Positions 39,490 to 50,640 of a DNA stretch of 64,000 nucleotides are shown in pieces; within the stretch, counting starts at the first letter, position 1; each line of letters opens with the position of its first letter. The DNA comes from Echinostoma caproni (taxonomy: Eukaryota > Platyhelminthes > Trematoda > Plagiorchiida > Echinostomatidae). The notes below the pieces were generated by a model. It was given only the letters and a program-made list of their open reading frames with translations, ran no database searches and was not told where the DNA came from. Made by a program: the position numbers and the translations under genes. The DNA is taken from NCBI GenBank assembly GCA_900618425.1, contig UZAN01039514.1, positions 69,422-133,421 of the forward strand, read 5' to 3'.

Positions 39490-42170
39490 TTGTTACAACT
39501 CTTTATATCCGACACGATCAGCAGCAAAATCCGTTCACTGCTTCGGAAAGCAGCAGATATATCTGGTCTCGTGCACCATATGGAATATTTTAAATTAGGA
39601 GCAATTCTATTACGAACGAACTGGCTATATAGGGCTATTGATGAGAAGATTATTGAAATTCATGGCTTCACGTGATACTGAGGTGGCCGTCCGGCAACGT
39701 ATCAGATGANNNNNNNNNNNNNNNNNNNNNNNNNNNNNNNNNNNNNNNNNNNNNNNNNNNNNNNNNNNNNNNNNNNNNNNNNNNNNNNNNNNNNNNNNNN
39801 NNNNNNNNNNNNNNNNNNNNNNNNNNNNNNNNNNNNNNNNNNNNNNNNNNNNNNNNNNNNNNNNNNNNNNNNNNNNNNNNNNNNNNNNNNNNNNNNNNNN
39901 NNNNNNNNNNNNNNNNNNNNNNNNNNNNNNNNNNNNNNNNNNNNNNNNNNNNNNNNNNNNNNNNNNNNNNNNNNNNNNNNNNNNNNNNNNNNNNNNNNNN
40001 NNNNNNNNNNNNNNNNNNNNNNNNNNNNNNNNNNNNNNNNNNNNNNNNNNNNNNNNNNNNNNNNNNNNNNNNNNNNNNNNNNNNNNNNNNNNNNNNNNNN
40101 NNNNNNNNNNNNNNNNNNNNNNNNNNNNNNNNNNNNNNNNNNNNNNNNNNNNNNNNNNNNNNNNNNNNNNNNNNNNNNNNNNNNNNNNNNNNNNNNNNNN
40201 NNNNNNNNNNNNNNNNNNNNNNNNNNNNNNNNNNNNNNNNNNNNNNNNNNNNNNNNNNNNNNNNNNNNNNNNNNNNNNNNNNNNNNNNNNNNNNNNNNNN
40301 NNNNNNNNNNNNNNNNNNNNNNNNNNNNNNNNNNNNNNNNNNNNNNNNNNNNNNNNNNNNNNNNNNNNNNNNNNNNNNNNNNNNNNNNNNNNNNNNNNNN
40401 NNNNNNNNNNNNNNNNNNNNNNNNNNNNNNNNNNNNNNNNNNNNNNNNNNNNNNNNNNNNNNNNNNNNNNNNNNNNNNNNNNNNNNNNNNNNNNNNNNNN
40501 NNNCTTTTTGACTGTTATCGGTTAGAAAAACATAGTGAGATTCCAAAAAAGGTTACATGTTCATTTGGACATTTTTTCAATAATGCCAGTCTTTTGCCTT
40601 ATCTGCACTCTTCTCTTGGGCTGCCGATCATGTCCTTGTGAATGTTCCCTTGATATTGTACAGGCAGCTCAATCGCACAGCTTTTGGATGAGCCACGACA
40701 TCAAAAGAGAGAAACTTCACTTTAACACAGGGAACCTACAGATGCTCAGTGTGACTGTCTCCCGGAGAGTCTTCAGCGTGTTCTCTCACCTTAATCCCTA
40801 CAGCTATTTTGATTACGATACACAGTATCTAAAGTTTTGCTACGACATATGCTGTCCTTGGGAGGAGCTTTTTTTTGCTGTAACCGTATCTCATCTGCTC
40901 ATCTGAGACATTTAGGTCGAAACAAGGAAGGTGTATACAAACAAAAAGATATTCAGAGGGTGAAACTCTTATCACTTGCAATCAGATGTGAGCTCCATCA
41001 ACTGAACAGCATCTATACTCGCACTCGCCTACACAACAAAACCGGCCTAGATACGTAGAATCTCGCCAGGCCATTGAGTGGTCAATCCTCATTCATGTCT
41101 CAAACAACAATAGACGTTGAGGAGTTAAATAGAAAACTCAACAAAGTGATCAGCAACAGGGCGACGAGGCCGACCATCGACAACACAAACGCTGAACTCA
41201 GCTGTAAGAAAATCAATCAGAGGATGTTCTGAAGGAGTTCATGATTCTCAAACCCAGTACATCACCTAGTCGCAACAGCTTGGAGTCTGCCATCCATAAG
41301 GATTGCGCTAACATACTTCCGTCAGTAGACACAGTTCTTGTTTAACCGGTGCTGGGAAAACGGAATAATCCCTCACTGTTGAAAAGCTGTCTTCATCACC
41401 CCTGTGCCTAGAGAGGGAACTTCAAAATTTCATCCCGTTGTATGCATTTTTGTTATGCTGAAGATTTTCGAGAAAGTACTTCTTCGAGCAGTAACGTCTC
41501 AGCTTAATGTGCAGGACCCTAAACGATTTGCGTACCGCCACTCTCAGTCCACACTAGATTCTCTAGCTTCTCTGGTTCAATACATACTATCAGTACTGGA
41601 TGGAAATAAAGCAGATGTCAGAATGTTTCTTAGATTACAGTGACGCCTTCAACTGTGTTGACAGGTCTAAGTTGTTAAATATTTGTCTTTGATAGGGATA
41701 CCGCATACCATAACTGTATTAGTCACAGACTGTTTCGCAAATCGATAACAGTTCACAAATTACCTTGATCATTTCTCTCCTCCCTTAAGTTCTACTCTAG
41801 GCTTACTAAAGGATGTCATTCTGTCTCCGTTTTTGCTTTACACTTATATTTCATTCATCTTTACTTTTCGGAATTCTCTATTTATTAAATATGAAGACGA
41901 TTTTGTGGGTAGAATCGCCCACTCTGATGCATCTGTCATCTTTATCCTCCCACTTGGCCTTGCTAAACTTGCTGAGTGGTTCACTGTAGATAACTTAACT
42001 CTCAATCCCTCTAACTGCAAAGACATTCTGTGCTCTCTTCTCAGAGGGAATCATTATGTAAATCTCTTAGAATCCTGTCTGAGATAAACATAAATGATGA
42101 TACTGTTATCCAACCCGTAAATTTCAGGTATCTCTACGTGTTAATCAGCCGAAATGCTTGCTAGTCTAAT
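39490..42170 (+). pseudogene. CR1-type non-LTR retrotransposon, gapped and frameshifted
   Basis: Three parts follow the CR1 ORF2 order. An apurinic-type endonuclease piece at 39490-39709 reads IRSLLRKAADISGLV, then ILLRTNWLYRAID (usually TETWL) and IIEIHGFT, cut by a 794-N gap. A linker at about 40560-41220 includes YLKFCYDICCPWEEL and PLSGQSSFMSQTTIDVEEL. An RT at about 41380-42090 has ITPVPREG, the block FAYRHSQSTLDSLASLVQY, motif A LDYSDAFNCVDRSKLL with its Asp kept, and motif C YEDD in place of YADD. WFTVDNLTLNPSNC follows. Several stops and frameshifts show it is dead. It is the same family as 47590-49640. Confidence 0.9.
39710..40503. other. assembly gap (794 Ns) inside the CR1-type element
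   Basis: A run of 794 Ns replacing most of the endonuclease domain. Frames crossing it are artefacts. Confidence 0.99.
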
Positions 42171-42913
42171 CAAGGTATTTATGTATTTCGAAAGGTCAAA
42201 AAATTATAATTTTGTCCTACTTCACAAAGTCTTATCCGTCCTTCGCTACTCAATCCACCGTTTACTTTTAGCTTCCAATTTGCCCTATTGGCTATACGGG
42301 TCCCCTGTAATCGCCTAGGGGTGCTGAAAAAGGACTGTAAGTTGCGTTTTAGATCTTTTGCACATTCGTTTGGAAATCGAGGGGTTTCGCGTAAAATTCT
42401 CGGTCACTTCATCACTTCACAACATACAAATTCATATCTTTTGTTATCCACAAAAATCATGAATAACCCTTCTTATCCGTTACACGCAGATCTTATATGG
42501 TGTTCATCTGCTTTTTCTATCCAGTCCCACCATAACTGCATATTCGCTAGCACAACCGCCTATCTGTCTTTTGTGGTGCACACAATCGTACTTGATTTCT
42601 TGGTAATCCCGCACGCATCACTTCTGAGCTAAACTGATTCATATCGTAAATTGTTTTGTTTTGTCTATGCTTTCCACAAATCTGATGTACCTTTTGCTTG
42701 CTTATTGGTTCTACTTTGACTATTTGGCTGCTAAATATCGACCTTTCGGGGTTACATAAAACAAATATTTNAAATATTTGACTCAACTGAAATGCGTTTC
42801 TGTTTTCCAATCGGCATTTTTCTAGCGTTCACAGAGGCAAACTTAAAATAGTTTGTCATCAAAGGAGCTAATTCACCATTCCGGGATCCGAAGTAATGGG
42901 TTTTGCTATTTTT
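42171..42913. other. no recognised feature; single N in a small palindrome
   Basis: ORFs at 42288-42632 have no recognised motif. The N at 42771 sits in the middle of a short palindrome, CAAATATTT-N-AAATATTTG, which probably caused the ambiguous base call. Confidence 0.4.
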
Positions 42914-43084
42914 AAGACCTTTGCATTTCAGTTAAGATTATGCATTGGTCGTCACACGGAATGCAATATACAATTTCATATGACATGTGCAGTGTACAAT
43001 GTCGATGGTGGAACCAAAGTACGTGACAGAGTTCAATCTGGAGACATGGTTACACTTAAGAACAGCAAAGTTCGTTTGAAATGA
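42914..43084 (+). pseudogene. FHA-domain-like fragment
   Basis: After a possible acceptor (CTTTGCATTTCAG) the frame reads LRLCIGRHTECNIQFHMTC and then VDGGTKVRDRVQSGDMVTL, ending at TGA 43082. FHA domains have a GR loop (IGR..ECDI), then a Ser/His phosphopeptide-binding loop, then a strand like VNG..V.....L..GD.VT. Here the first and last parts are joined with roughly 20-30 residues of the middle missing, including the SxxH element. This suggests a partial or decayed copy, for example a pseudogene, or an exon fragment of an FHA protein. Phosphopeptide binding is not expected. The similarity is from recall only. Confidence 0.35.
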
Positions 43085-43399
43085 GGAGCGGGAAAAACTG
43101 AAGATCCATTCTAGGCATTTGGAGGTACTAAGACTAAGACCAGGTTAGTCAGAAAATTATTCAATTTAGGATGGTTTTTCCGTGAATAAGTGGAATTCCG
43201 AAAAAGAGGTTACTGTCTGACACAAACTAGTATCACCGCATTTTTTTTACCTGCGGAGGGATTTAATGGCAAGATCAATAATTAAAAAAGAAAAGCGATA
43301 GGGAAATAGAAAAGCACAACGGAACAATTAACTAGAAGTTTTGATATATTGCACTGGACATTTTCTGTGAAGTAGTCAGAAAGCCATGAAAGTTACTGT

Positions 43400-44290
43400 C
43401 TCACAGTGACAAAAGCCTCAAGTTGAAAAGTATGGATGATCGCGAAAAGGACTCAAATGCAGAAGAATAATTAAGAAAAACACAATGGACAAAATTGGCT
43501 GAATCGTACAATGACTTGTTGATAAAATGGCGTCCAGTGTAGATCTGTTTGGTGTATATGCAAACTGGAAAGGGTCATGGGGGATTGCGGTAATTGACTA
43601 AGCGACTCGCTGTGGCCTTTTCAGTCAACTTTAGAGCTGCTGAGGTCAGCGCGATAGGACGAAACCGTTTTGCAGTAACAACTGAGGACGAGGAATTTGG
43701 AATATTCTTCACTTGATAACAAGAACCAGGAATGGATAGGGAAGGCAGAGACTCATCATATTGGTGAGGGAATTTGCTCCAAATTTGAGAAGAGCCGGAG
43801 GGGGGCTATCAGGGCCTACAACTGAGAATGCTTTGAAGGACTAGAGAAGCTTGCAGATTTCGTTATTAGATAAAGGCATGGAATTACATTCTTTGCACTC
43901 AATGGAGGGAATGCGGCTGTCGTTTGACTGATGAATGAAAATGGCATCCAGACTGTTGACGTCCACTCTAGCATTCGTATGGTTTCTGTTCTGCCCACAG
44001 AGAAGATGAATACCTTGCCATGAAAGCATGGTGTTTTTTGTTTGCAGAATCTGGGCGGTGATGTTTGTATTCGGTTGTGTAATATCAGACCTGATTCAGT
44101 CGTAGTAGTGTTTTACAACTGATTCACAGCGCGATTTATAGGCCAACTCTTTATACCTTCTTAGTGATTTCAGAAAGACGAGTTTATTCAGCTATTCGAG
44201 TCAAAAAGGGTTTTGATGAGGAAACATTAGTGAAATATTGATTTCATTCCTTCAGTGAATCGACTGGTACATTTTAAAAGCTTCGAAAAA
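43400..44290 (-). pseudogene. non-LTR retrotransposon remnant, pre-RT to motif A
   Basis: In minus-strand order: an upstream block KSLRRYKELAYKSRCESVV (about 44130-44190), a linker with QILQTKNTMLSWQGIHLLCG, then GPDSPPPALLKFGANSLT (about 43755-43830). Next come FRPIALTSAALKLTEKATAS (about 43600-43665) and FLNYSSAFESFSRS (about 43440-43485), which equals RT motif A with its catalytic Asp changed to Asn. The GPD..PP.LLK and RPIALTS blocks are standard for LINE RTs. Frames shift several times. The motif A form (YSSAF) differs from the KDLGV-type fragments, so it is probably closer to CR1. The rest of the RT is missing. Confidence 0.8.
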
Positions 44291-44489
44291 TGATTGATGG
44301 TTCATATCCGTTTTTGGTTGCCCCGAGAGGCAGAATCGTTAGTAGGTGTGAATGTTACATTTAAATATAACGTAGCATACGTACATCAGATACATATAAA
44401 AAATGCGTATTCTTCAACTGATGATGCACACCAAATGCCGATCAGCTTATAACATAACCAACATGGGTTTCGGCAGAAACAGTTGTGTA

Positions 44490-45335
44490 CCAAAACTCTT
44501 TAGGAGAAGGCGATAGATGTAGTCTAGTTATACTTCTCCAAAGCGTGCGTAAACGATGTACCAGATGACACTGTGGAGAAGGACTATTACTCGCTGACGA
44601 CGTCAACATCCTGAAAATTGCGAAACCCTGCGGTAAATTCTCTTTACAGCATACGATGGTCTATTACCAGTGACATCGACTTCAACGTCGAGAAATGCAA
44701 ATTTGTATTGCTGCGTCACAGGGGTCGCCTTCCATAGGCACTTGCTAATCAGTTATTACCCCGTGCTACAAAAGAGGATCTGGGAGTTATTATTCAAGGT
44801 GATCTAGGATGTTTCACGCATTGCATTAAAGTACCATAGAGGACCCTAAAGGTGGATTACTCAAAGTTTTTTTAGATTGTTTGAAACAGACCTATTTACC
44901 TGTTTTCTGTCAGCATACATCGAACTACACACTGAATATGCTCTACAAGCTTGAAATCCGTTGCAAATTCGTGACAAAAAAGCAGTACAACGTCCGCAGA
45001 GATTAGCAAACAAAGAGTCGAAGGTCAAAGGCTGTAAAGTATCGGACTATAATAATCTGAACACCGTCGAATACCAGAGGACATGATGCTCGTATATCAA
45101 ATACTGTATCAACCTAATAACCCATGTAGTACTCTACTAACATTATCCAGAAATGGTCTCATCGGTAGACCCCCATTTGAAGTTTTGCTCCAAAAGCTTT
45201 TGAGTTACTTGGAACTCTATTACACCTCAAGTTGTGTGGGCTTCAACCATCGATTCATTCAAGTGACGGCTCGACGAAGCATTGAAATACCTCACTGTTC
45301 AGCACACGTGAGTGAACGTTATAATTTATTTATTA
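44490..45335 (+). pseudogene. non-LTR retrotransposon 3' remnant (KDLGV-type family)
   Basis: Plus-strand pieces run from RT motif C (LLLADDVNILK, about 44590-44625) through RATKEDLGVIIQGDLG (the block after the palm), a frameshifted region, and RGHDARISNTV. They end with LLTLSRNGLIGRPPFEVLL and SSCVGFNHRFIQVTARRSI (45135-45290), the usual C-terminal blocks of this LINE type. There are many stops. Orientation is opposite to the neighbouring remnant at 43400-44290, and the families differ. Confidence 0.8.
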
Positions 45336-46120
45336 TTATTATTCAATTATACTACCAATCGAACCTAGTATGCACCGATCCTATGGGATTCGTTGAAAAT
45401 CAGCTTTCTGATTTACCCATAATCAGAATTTGAATATGAATGCAGTGAATTTTTCACACCGAGGTATTGTGTCGCTGAACAAAGCAGTTCAATTCGATTT
45501 ACGATACTCCAGCCCCAACCCAATCCAACGAGATCACAAAGCGTACACAAGGTTTTCTAAACCCTATCCACTCAGCCTTGTGTTGATTGTCTGAACTGAA
45601 AATCAACAGCGCGGTAAACGTAAACAACAGATAATTTAACCCTGAGATATAAAGACGTGAGGGATTTCACAGCCCAATCAGCGAAAGTAAATGGAATCAG
45701 ATTCAGTTTTAAGAGGACACACGTTTTTCATTTGTGCATAGATTAATTATGTGTGGGTCGTATAGTATGATAGAGCAGTAGCTGAACTGAATATTCGTTT
45801 CAACAGGACATTCACATTCGCATTTTTGATCCAAGGAACAACAGTGACCCCGAGTTTTAGGTTTCGGTAGTCCGTTGATCACTGAAAATGATCATCAGTT
45901 TGCCTCACTGTTTAACCTGTGCTAAGATATAACTCCGGTCAATGAGGACTTCTTACATCACTAGCAATTCCTATTTAACTTTACCATCTGTGTAAGTTAC
46001 CCCCTTTTCTATGCCAGTGTTTCCATTAGATCATTTTTATATACATTTAGAAGTTATTTTGAAGTATAAGTTTTGATCAAATGATGTTTCCTTTTGGTGC
46101 AAATATTTGAAGATAATCTA
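45336..46120. other. no recognised feature
   Basis: No gene or known repeat seen. Confidence 0.4.
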
Positions 46121-46334
46121 TTTTCAAACAAAACAACAGAGTGGCGAACAAGCTCGTTTTCAGAGATTCGTATCCATGTCAATACATCTCAATATAAATC
46201 ACTACTTGGGAATAAAAGTGTCATTAGAAAATAAAACAAAATAAAAACACAGATTACTAAAAACGATTTCATCGTGAGACCGGAAATCGGGTTCACCACG
46301 ATCACTTGTTTGTTTGTCCACTCATCCGATCATC
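46121..46334 (+). repeat. dispersed 211-bp repeat, copy 2 (inverted relative to copy 1)
   Basis: Closely similar to the reverse complement of 6498-6708 from CAAACAAAACAACAGAGTGG to CTCATCCGATCATC. Similarity stops sharply at both sides, so these are probably the true element ends. Unlike copy 1, no PLE follows it. Confidence 0.8.
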
Positions 46335-46840
46335 TGTTTTCCTAACCTCGCTGTGGAAAGCATTAAAAATATATGAATAAAAGGCAGAAAGTCATCCGTG
46401 AAAAAATAATTAGTGGCATCAGTTTTGTAGTTCCTTTGTTCCCAAACTACGAAAAATAAATTTCAAGCGTTTTCGTTATACAAACGATACACCGAGGAAA
46501 AACCTGTCAGAGATGCGCGTAAATGCTCCGCTTCGGTAATTGACTTTTCCAATTGCTTTGATTTCAACAGAAATATAATTTAAGGCTTAATCAAGTGAGA
46601 GCCAAATGAGGGAAAGAAACCCGCTTCGTTGAAGCACAGCAACGAGGAAGGTTTTTCGTCAACTGTCACGCCCAGAACGCATTTGGAAAAACCATTGTTT
46701 TTTCGAAATACTGCATCACTCATTGTCCCATGAGACGTTTGTCATAGAAACCATTTGAGCCCTATTATATATATATCGTTTATTGACTTATACACAGTCT
46801 CCGGAGTGACAAATGCAAAAACAAAATTACCGCCCTGCAG
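46335..46840. other. no recognised feature
   Basis: AT-rich; a short TA repeat lies at about 46764-46776. Nothing else seen. Confidence 0.4.
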
Positions 46841-46974
46841 TTAGTGAATGACTGTTGGAAATCGGGATGTGACATGTGCTCCGTAAACCGACAAAAGCGA
46901 TTTAACTGGCAGGCTAGTGGCGTCTATGTCAAACGGGTGGTCAGAACAGATGACGGTTCATGGTATCACGCGAA
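46841..46974 (+). CDS. candidate internal exon, product unknown
   Basis: A 134-bp frame between CCGCCCTGCAG and CGAA|GTAAGT, both good splice borders, reads LVNDCWKSGCDMCSVNRQKR, then FNWQASGVYVKRVV, then RTDDGSWYHAK. Three Cys (CxxxCxxC), two Trp and the DGSWYHAK motif are unusual for a random ORF. The last motif recalls DG.WY.A.V strands of Tudor-like or similar beta-barrel domains, but this is only a resemblance. It is too short for a call and no adjacent exon was found. Confidence 0.35.
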
Positions 46975-47361
46975 GTAAGTTGCACTATTTGTTCCTACTT
47001 TATCGATGCTTTTTGAGCCAGAAATCTCGAAAGATAGGAGATGACGGATTTACGATAAGAGTAGTGCGAGCATACATCAGTTTATAACGACCTCTAGTTA
47101 CAGCAGTGGATAAGCGTTCTTTAACATCTGTGTGCAGTGGGTGAGTGATGCCTGATAGAATATTGTTGCAGACGTTACCGCAAGAGGTAAAATGTTTGTT
47201 AGCGGTAACGTGCAGTAAGTGCAGATAGGGAATACCATTTTTGCAAGAAACAATCTTAATAGAACAGCGTAGAATGGTGTAATCTTTAACTTTAAAATCG
47301 GCAAATAAAACTGGGAAGCAGTAGAGAAATTCTAACTCTAATTTCTAATTTTTTCTAATTT
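46975..47361. other. no recognised feature
   Basis: A minus-strand ORF at 47098-47304 is hydrophobic, but no family is recognised. Confidence 0.35.
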
Positions 47362-47460
47362 TACTTCCTTTTATTGAATACACAAAGGTACAATTTTCAG
47401 GAAGTGGGAAGCGGTCAATCAAAGGGCTGCCCTACAATACACAAATGGGGAAAGAAAATG
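47362..47460 (-). mobile_element. SINE family 1, 3' fragment
   Basis: The minus strand ends with the family tail TGTATTCAATAAAAGGAAGT, preceded by CTTCCTGAAAATTGTACC and the GCAGCCC block that corresponds to GCAGCCTTTGTAT in the copy at 55310. The tRNA-like head is missing, so it is 5'-truncated. It lies just downstream (3') of the CR1-type element at 47590-49640. Confidence 0.65.
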
Positions 47461-47589
47461 AGTAACAACACAAGAATATACAAATCGGGTGAGTAAATAC
47501 GGTGGAACTTTCAAAGAACGCAAGCCTGAAGTAAAGAAACAAAATCGTCGAATATTTTCAAAAATAAAATTTAAATGTCAGGTACAGGT

Positions 47590-49640
47590 GAGATCTTGGG
47601 AAATAGTGACACCGAGGTACTGCAGAGAATGTCTTGGGGGAACATAATGTACGGAACTATTCTTTTCAAAAGAGTGTAACCGTTCTCCTTTGGCTAGTGA
47701 GAAAGTGACATCCCTACATTTCGAGGCATTGAGGATAACTTGGAAGACGAAGGCCATGAGCTTAGGGCAGATAAACTGGTTTAAAGCTGTGAGAAGCGAG
47801 AATCACCTTGGAATTTGGAACATATAATGACATCATCAGCATACTTAATGAGAAAATCATCTGGGTCAGTCGGAAGGTCTGGAATTTAGAAAGAGGAAAG
47901 AAAAGGGGACAAAATTGCTCCATGGAGTACCCTCAAATTGACCGGTAGAGAGTCAGAGATTTTTCCAAGAAACTTCATGAATTGTGTTCTAGCAGTAAAA
48001 TAATCTTGGAGTAGAGAGAGAGTAGTATTATACAATCCAGCACCCTGGAGTAGAGACAAAAGCGTGCTCCTGTAAACGCAGTTAGAAGCGTTACAATAGT
48101 CGAGAAAACATGAAATGTTATGCCGTGCATGTGTAGGGATCCCAAAACTGAGTTTGCCAAATGCACAAGAGCATCTAAGGTAGAACGTTGATCGACCGAA
48201 TTTGTTGTTATCTAGCTGCGCAGTGTTAGGAACATTGTTAATAAGCATAAACTTTTCGAAAATTGTTAGTAAAACAAGTGCAGGCGATTGGTCGCAATTT
48301 CCCAGTTTCTTTTTTTGGGACTGGTGTGATGCGCACAGGTCTCCAACATTCGACAACTTTTTGTTCTTCAAAGCAACGGTTGAAAATACCGTCTAGTGGC
48401 TCCGCCAGATTATGCACACAGTCACTGATGACGACTGTATATAGTCCGTCGGAACCGGAAGCTTTTGATATTTTGAGGCACATCAGCTGTGCCCGCACCT
48501 GATTGGAATTGACATGCGAAACTTCACGAGGTCTACTGATTGGAATTCGGCACTTCAGTTTGAGTTGATGTGGAAAACATGCAGTTGAGTTCATCTGCTG
48601 TGGGTTGAGACCCGCGTAGTCCGACTTTTGTTCCACAGAGATTTTCATAGCACTCCAGATTTTCTTGCAATTACGGTTACTAAGAAGTGTTTCAGTCTAG
48701 AGTTTGTCAAAATTATGGATCTCAGTCTTGATCAGCACTGACGTTTGTTTAACTAAAACTCGATCAGGATTTTTATATGCCCGTTCCTTGGTTCTTCTGA
48801 GGGTCTTCAAAGTGGGAGAAGAAACAATCTGGCGGGAGTGATGTACATAGGTGCCATGGGATAGCAGAGGTCACAGCAGAAACTCAAATAGCTAGTGAGG
48901 TGTTCACACTGGACCGAGACATTGGGTCAAAGAACTGATCAAATTTGGTACGATAGACCATTTCTCTCAGTGATGCTAAATGGGCCGGGTCGCACAACCT
49001 ATGAAAAATATTGCGGTTAGATGTATCTCTCACTGTACTATGATGTTTCTTTGGGTAGACATTTTGGCAAAACATTAATGATACAATGATCGGAGTTTGT
49101 TAGAAGGGCTCCTCTTCGCACAGCAAACAGGTTAGGATCGTTCGAAAAAATTAGATCAAGCTGCGCGTTTCCTCTTGTGAGGAAATTTACAAGATTGTGG
49201 AGAGAGATACAAGTCAAGAAATGTATATCTACATAGCTAAAGTGTGGATATAAATAAATTAACAAACGTCTGTACATCAGACGTTGTACTGGAGGGTTAT
49301 CTGTAAATCTTCAATGCCACAATGTAATGATATTTACTAAGAAGGACATGAGATATATCCATCTTTTTAGGTGAAGATACTCTTTGTAGACATCGATACA
49401 ATTTGGTATAGGCTATTAGACAACCGCCCCGATTTCGTAGTAAACTGTTCCTGTCCAAACGATGCATATAAAATGGTCAAACATAGGGTGGTTGATATCA
49501 CGATGCAACCACGTCTCCCGCAGTATAATTATTCCCAGTGCATGACACTTTTTCACCCCTTTCAATTTCATGAATTCGCTCATTTTTCCAAATAGTGAGC
49601 GTACGTTTGATGAGCAAATAGCAGGGATAGACATTTTCTG
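47590..49640 (-). pseudogene. CR1-type non-LTR retrotransposon (endonuclease, linker, RT)
   Basis: Minus-strand blocks in CR1 order. Endonuclease: ICSSNVRSLFGKMSEF and LGIIILRETWLHRDI (49416-49634), then GNAQLDLIFSNDPNLF and LTNSDHCIINVLP (49038-49277). Linker: RLCDPAHLASLREMVYR and others (48650-49000). RT: SKASGSDGLYTVVISDC, ITPVPKKETGKLRPIA, motif A FLDYCNASNCVYRSTLL and LRVLHGAILSPFLSSF. Motif C KYADD is intact at 47832-47843. The post-palm block continues to about 47590. Frameshifts and stops break it into at least six pieces, and motif A has lost its Phe-Asn pattern. It is the same family as 39490-42170 but in opposite orientation. Confidence 0.92.
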
Positions 49641-50165
49641 AGGTTTTGTGTTACGTTAAGCCACTTTCCAGCCTGTTCGATGTTTTCTGAGGAAATCTGA
49701 CCTAGACGGTCTGCATTTTTTGTATATTTTTTAACTTGGCTACTGAACTGATAAAGAGCGCCAGTCCTGCGCGATAACAGAAAATGTTTCAAATTCATCA
49801 AAGCTTCCGGGGCCTACGTATTTTCAAAAGCGATGAAAGAAACTTGCTTCAAACAATTGAATTCAATGTGAGACGTAAAAGATGATAAATTATCCACTAG
49901 AGCACAAATGTGGCACGGCTGAAATTTCAAGGGCCCGCCGAGAACGGCTACCCGGGCAGGTTTAATACGAAGTTCTGTCGGGCAAAACCCAGCAATACGA
50001 TGTCCCCATGAAGAAGATCTACTTTTGCCTTCCCTTCAAAGGTCACGATATCAGCCTGATCTTCAATGATCGATTGAAAAACGTGGTCAACGCAGTTATA
50101 CCGCAGCCAACCCAGTCGTCTTGAACACAGCAACACGTATCCACACTCCATCCACCATTAAAACT
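49641..50165 (-). pseudogene. possible upstream ORF of the CR1-type element, part 2
   Basis: Directly upstream of the endonuclease on the minus strand, long frames remain readable with few stops: VFQSIIEDQADIVTFEGKAK, then KPARVAVLGGPLKFQPCHIC, then ALVDNLSSFTSHIEFNCLKQ, and MNLKHFLLSRRTGALYQFSS with more after it. The stretch has the composition of a real protein and a CxxC...H...C arrangement that could bind zinc. CR1 elements usually carry an ORF1 here, but I do not recognise this sequence as a known ORF1 type. A captured host exon is the alternative. Confidence 0.45.
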
Positions 50166-50170
50166 GATAA

Positions 50171-50345
50171 ATGTCTTTCTACTTTTTATATTTATTGAAA
50201 TTACAAATGTACAGTCAGCTTCCAGGAGGGGGGACTGCAGCAATACAAAATCTGCCTGGTGAAATACAGAAAAAGGGAAGACGGTCGGTGATGGGCTGGT
50301 TCGAACTCGGGAATCCCGGGTCACAATTTGATGATGTAACCACCG
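50171..50345 (-). mobile_element. SINE family 1 copy
   Basis: The minus strand has a box B-like GAGTTCGAACCAGC near 50300, the inner block ACCAGGCAGATTTTGTAT, CCCCTCCTGGAAGCTGACTG, and the tail TTTCAATAAATATAAAAAG. It is matched by the copies at 55310 and 47362. The head GGTGGTTACATCATCAAATT is a degenerate box A region. It separates two possibly coding stretches of the neighbouring element (49641-50165 and 50367-50640) and so may be nested in it. Confidence 0.75.
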
Positions 50346-50366
50346 AAAACATATACATTCTGCGAT

Positions 50367-50640
50367 TCAGCCCTGCCGTATTCGTCTATACTGTTCAACG
50401 ATATAAGCCGTAGTTTTCCGCACCAGTTGAGAGGCAGCGAAATCCTCCTTGGTACAAATGGTACAACCCAGCTTTATTGTGTTGCCCAGTTTTATCTCAA
50501 TAAACAACTGTTTCACCATCAAGATATGTTGAGGAGCGGCGAGAAGAAATTGGTTGAATATCTGTGTGTTAATGACAGAAATTGCGTTCCATCGATTTAG
50601 ACTAGTTTTCTTAAGCCACGGAGAATAGGTAATCATTGCA
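50367..50640 (-). pseudogene. possible upstream ORF of the CR1-type element, part 1
   Basis: A minus-strand frame of 89 codons reads TSLNRWNAISVINTQIFNQF and LGCTICTKEDFAASQLVRKT, with one CxxC pair, and ends RRIRQG. It is protein-like but unrecognised. Its position on the far side of the SINE at 50171-50345 suggests it may have been continuous with 49641-50165 before that insertion. Confidence 0.35.

Noticed and set aside
43400..45335. LINE 5' inversion by twin priming (minus-strand early RT part next to plus-strand late RT part)
   Set aside because: The topology fits, but the two pieces belong to different RT types: motif A is YSSAF in the left one, while the right one has the KDLGV-type block that goes with SKAF elements. 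Two separate insertions are simpler.
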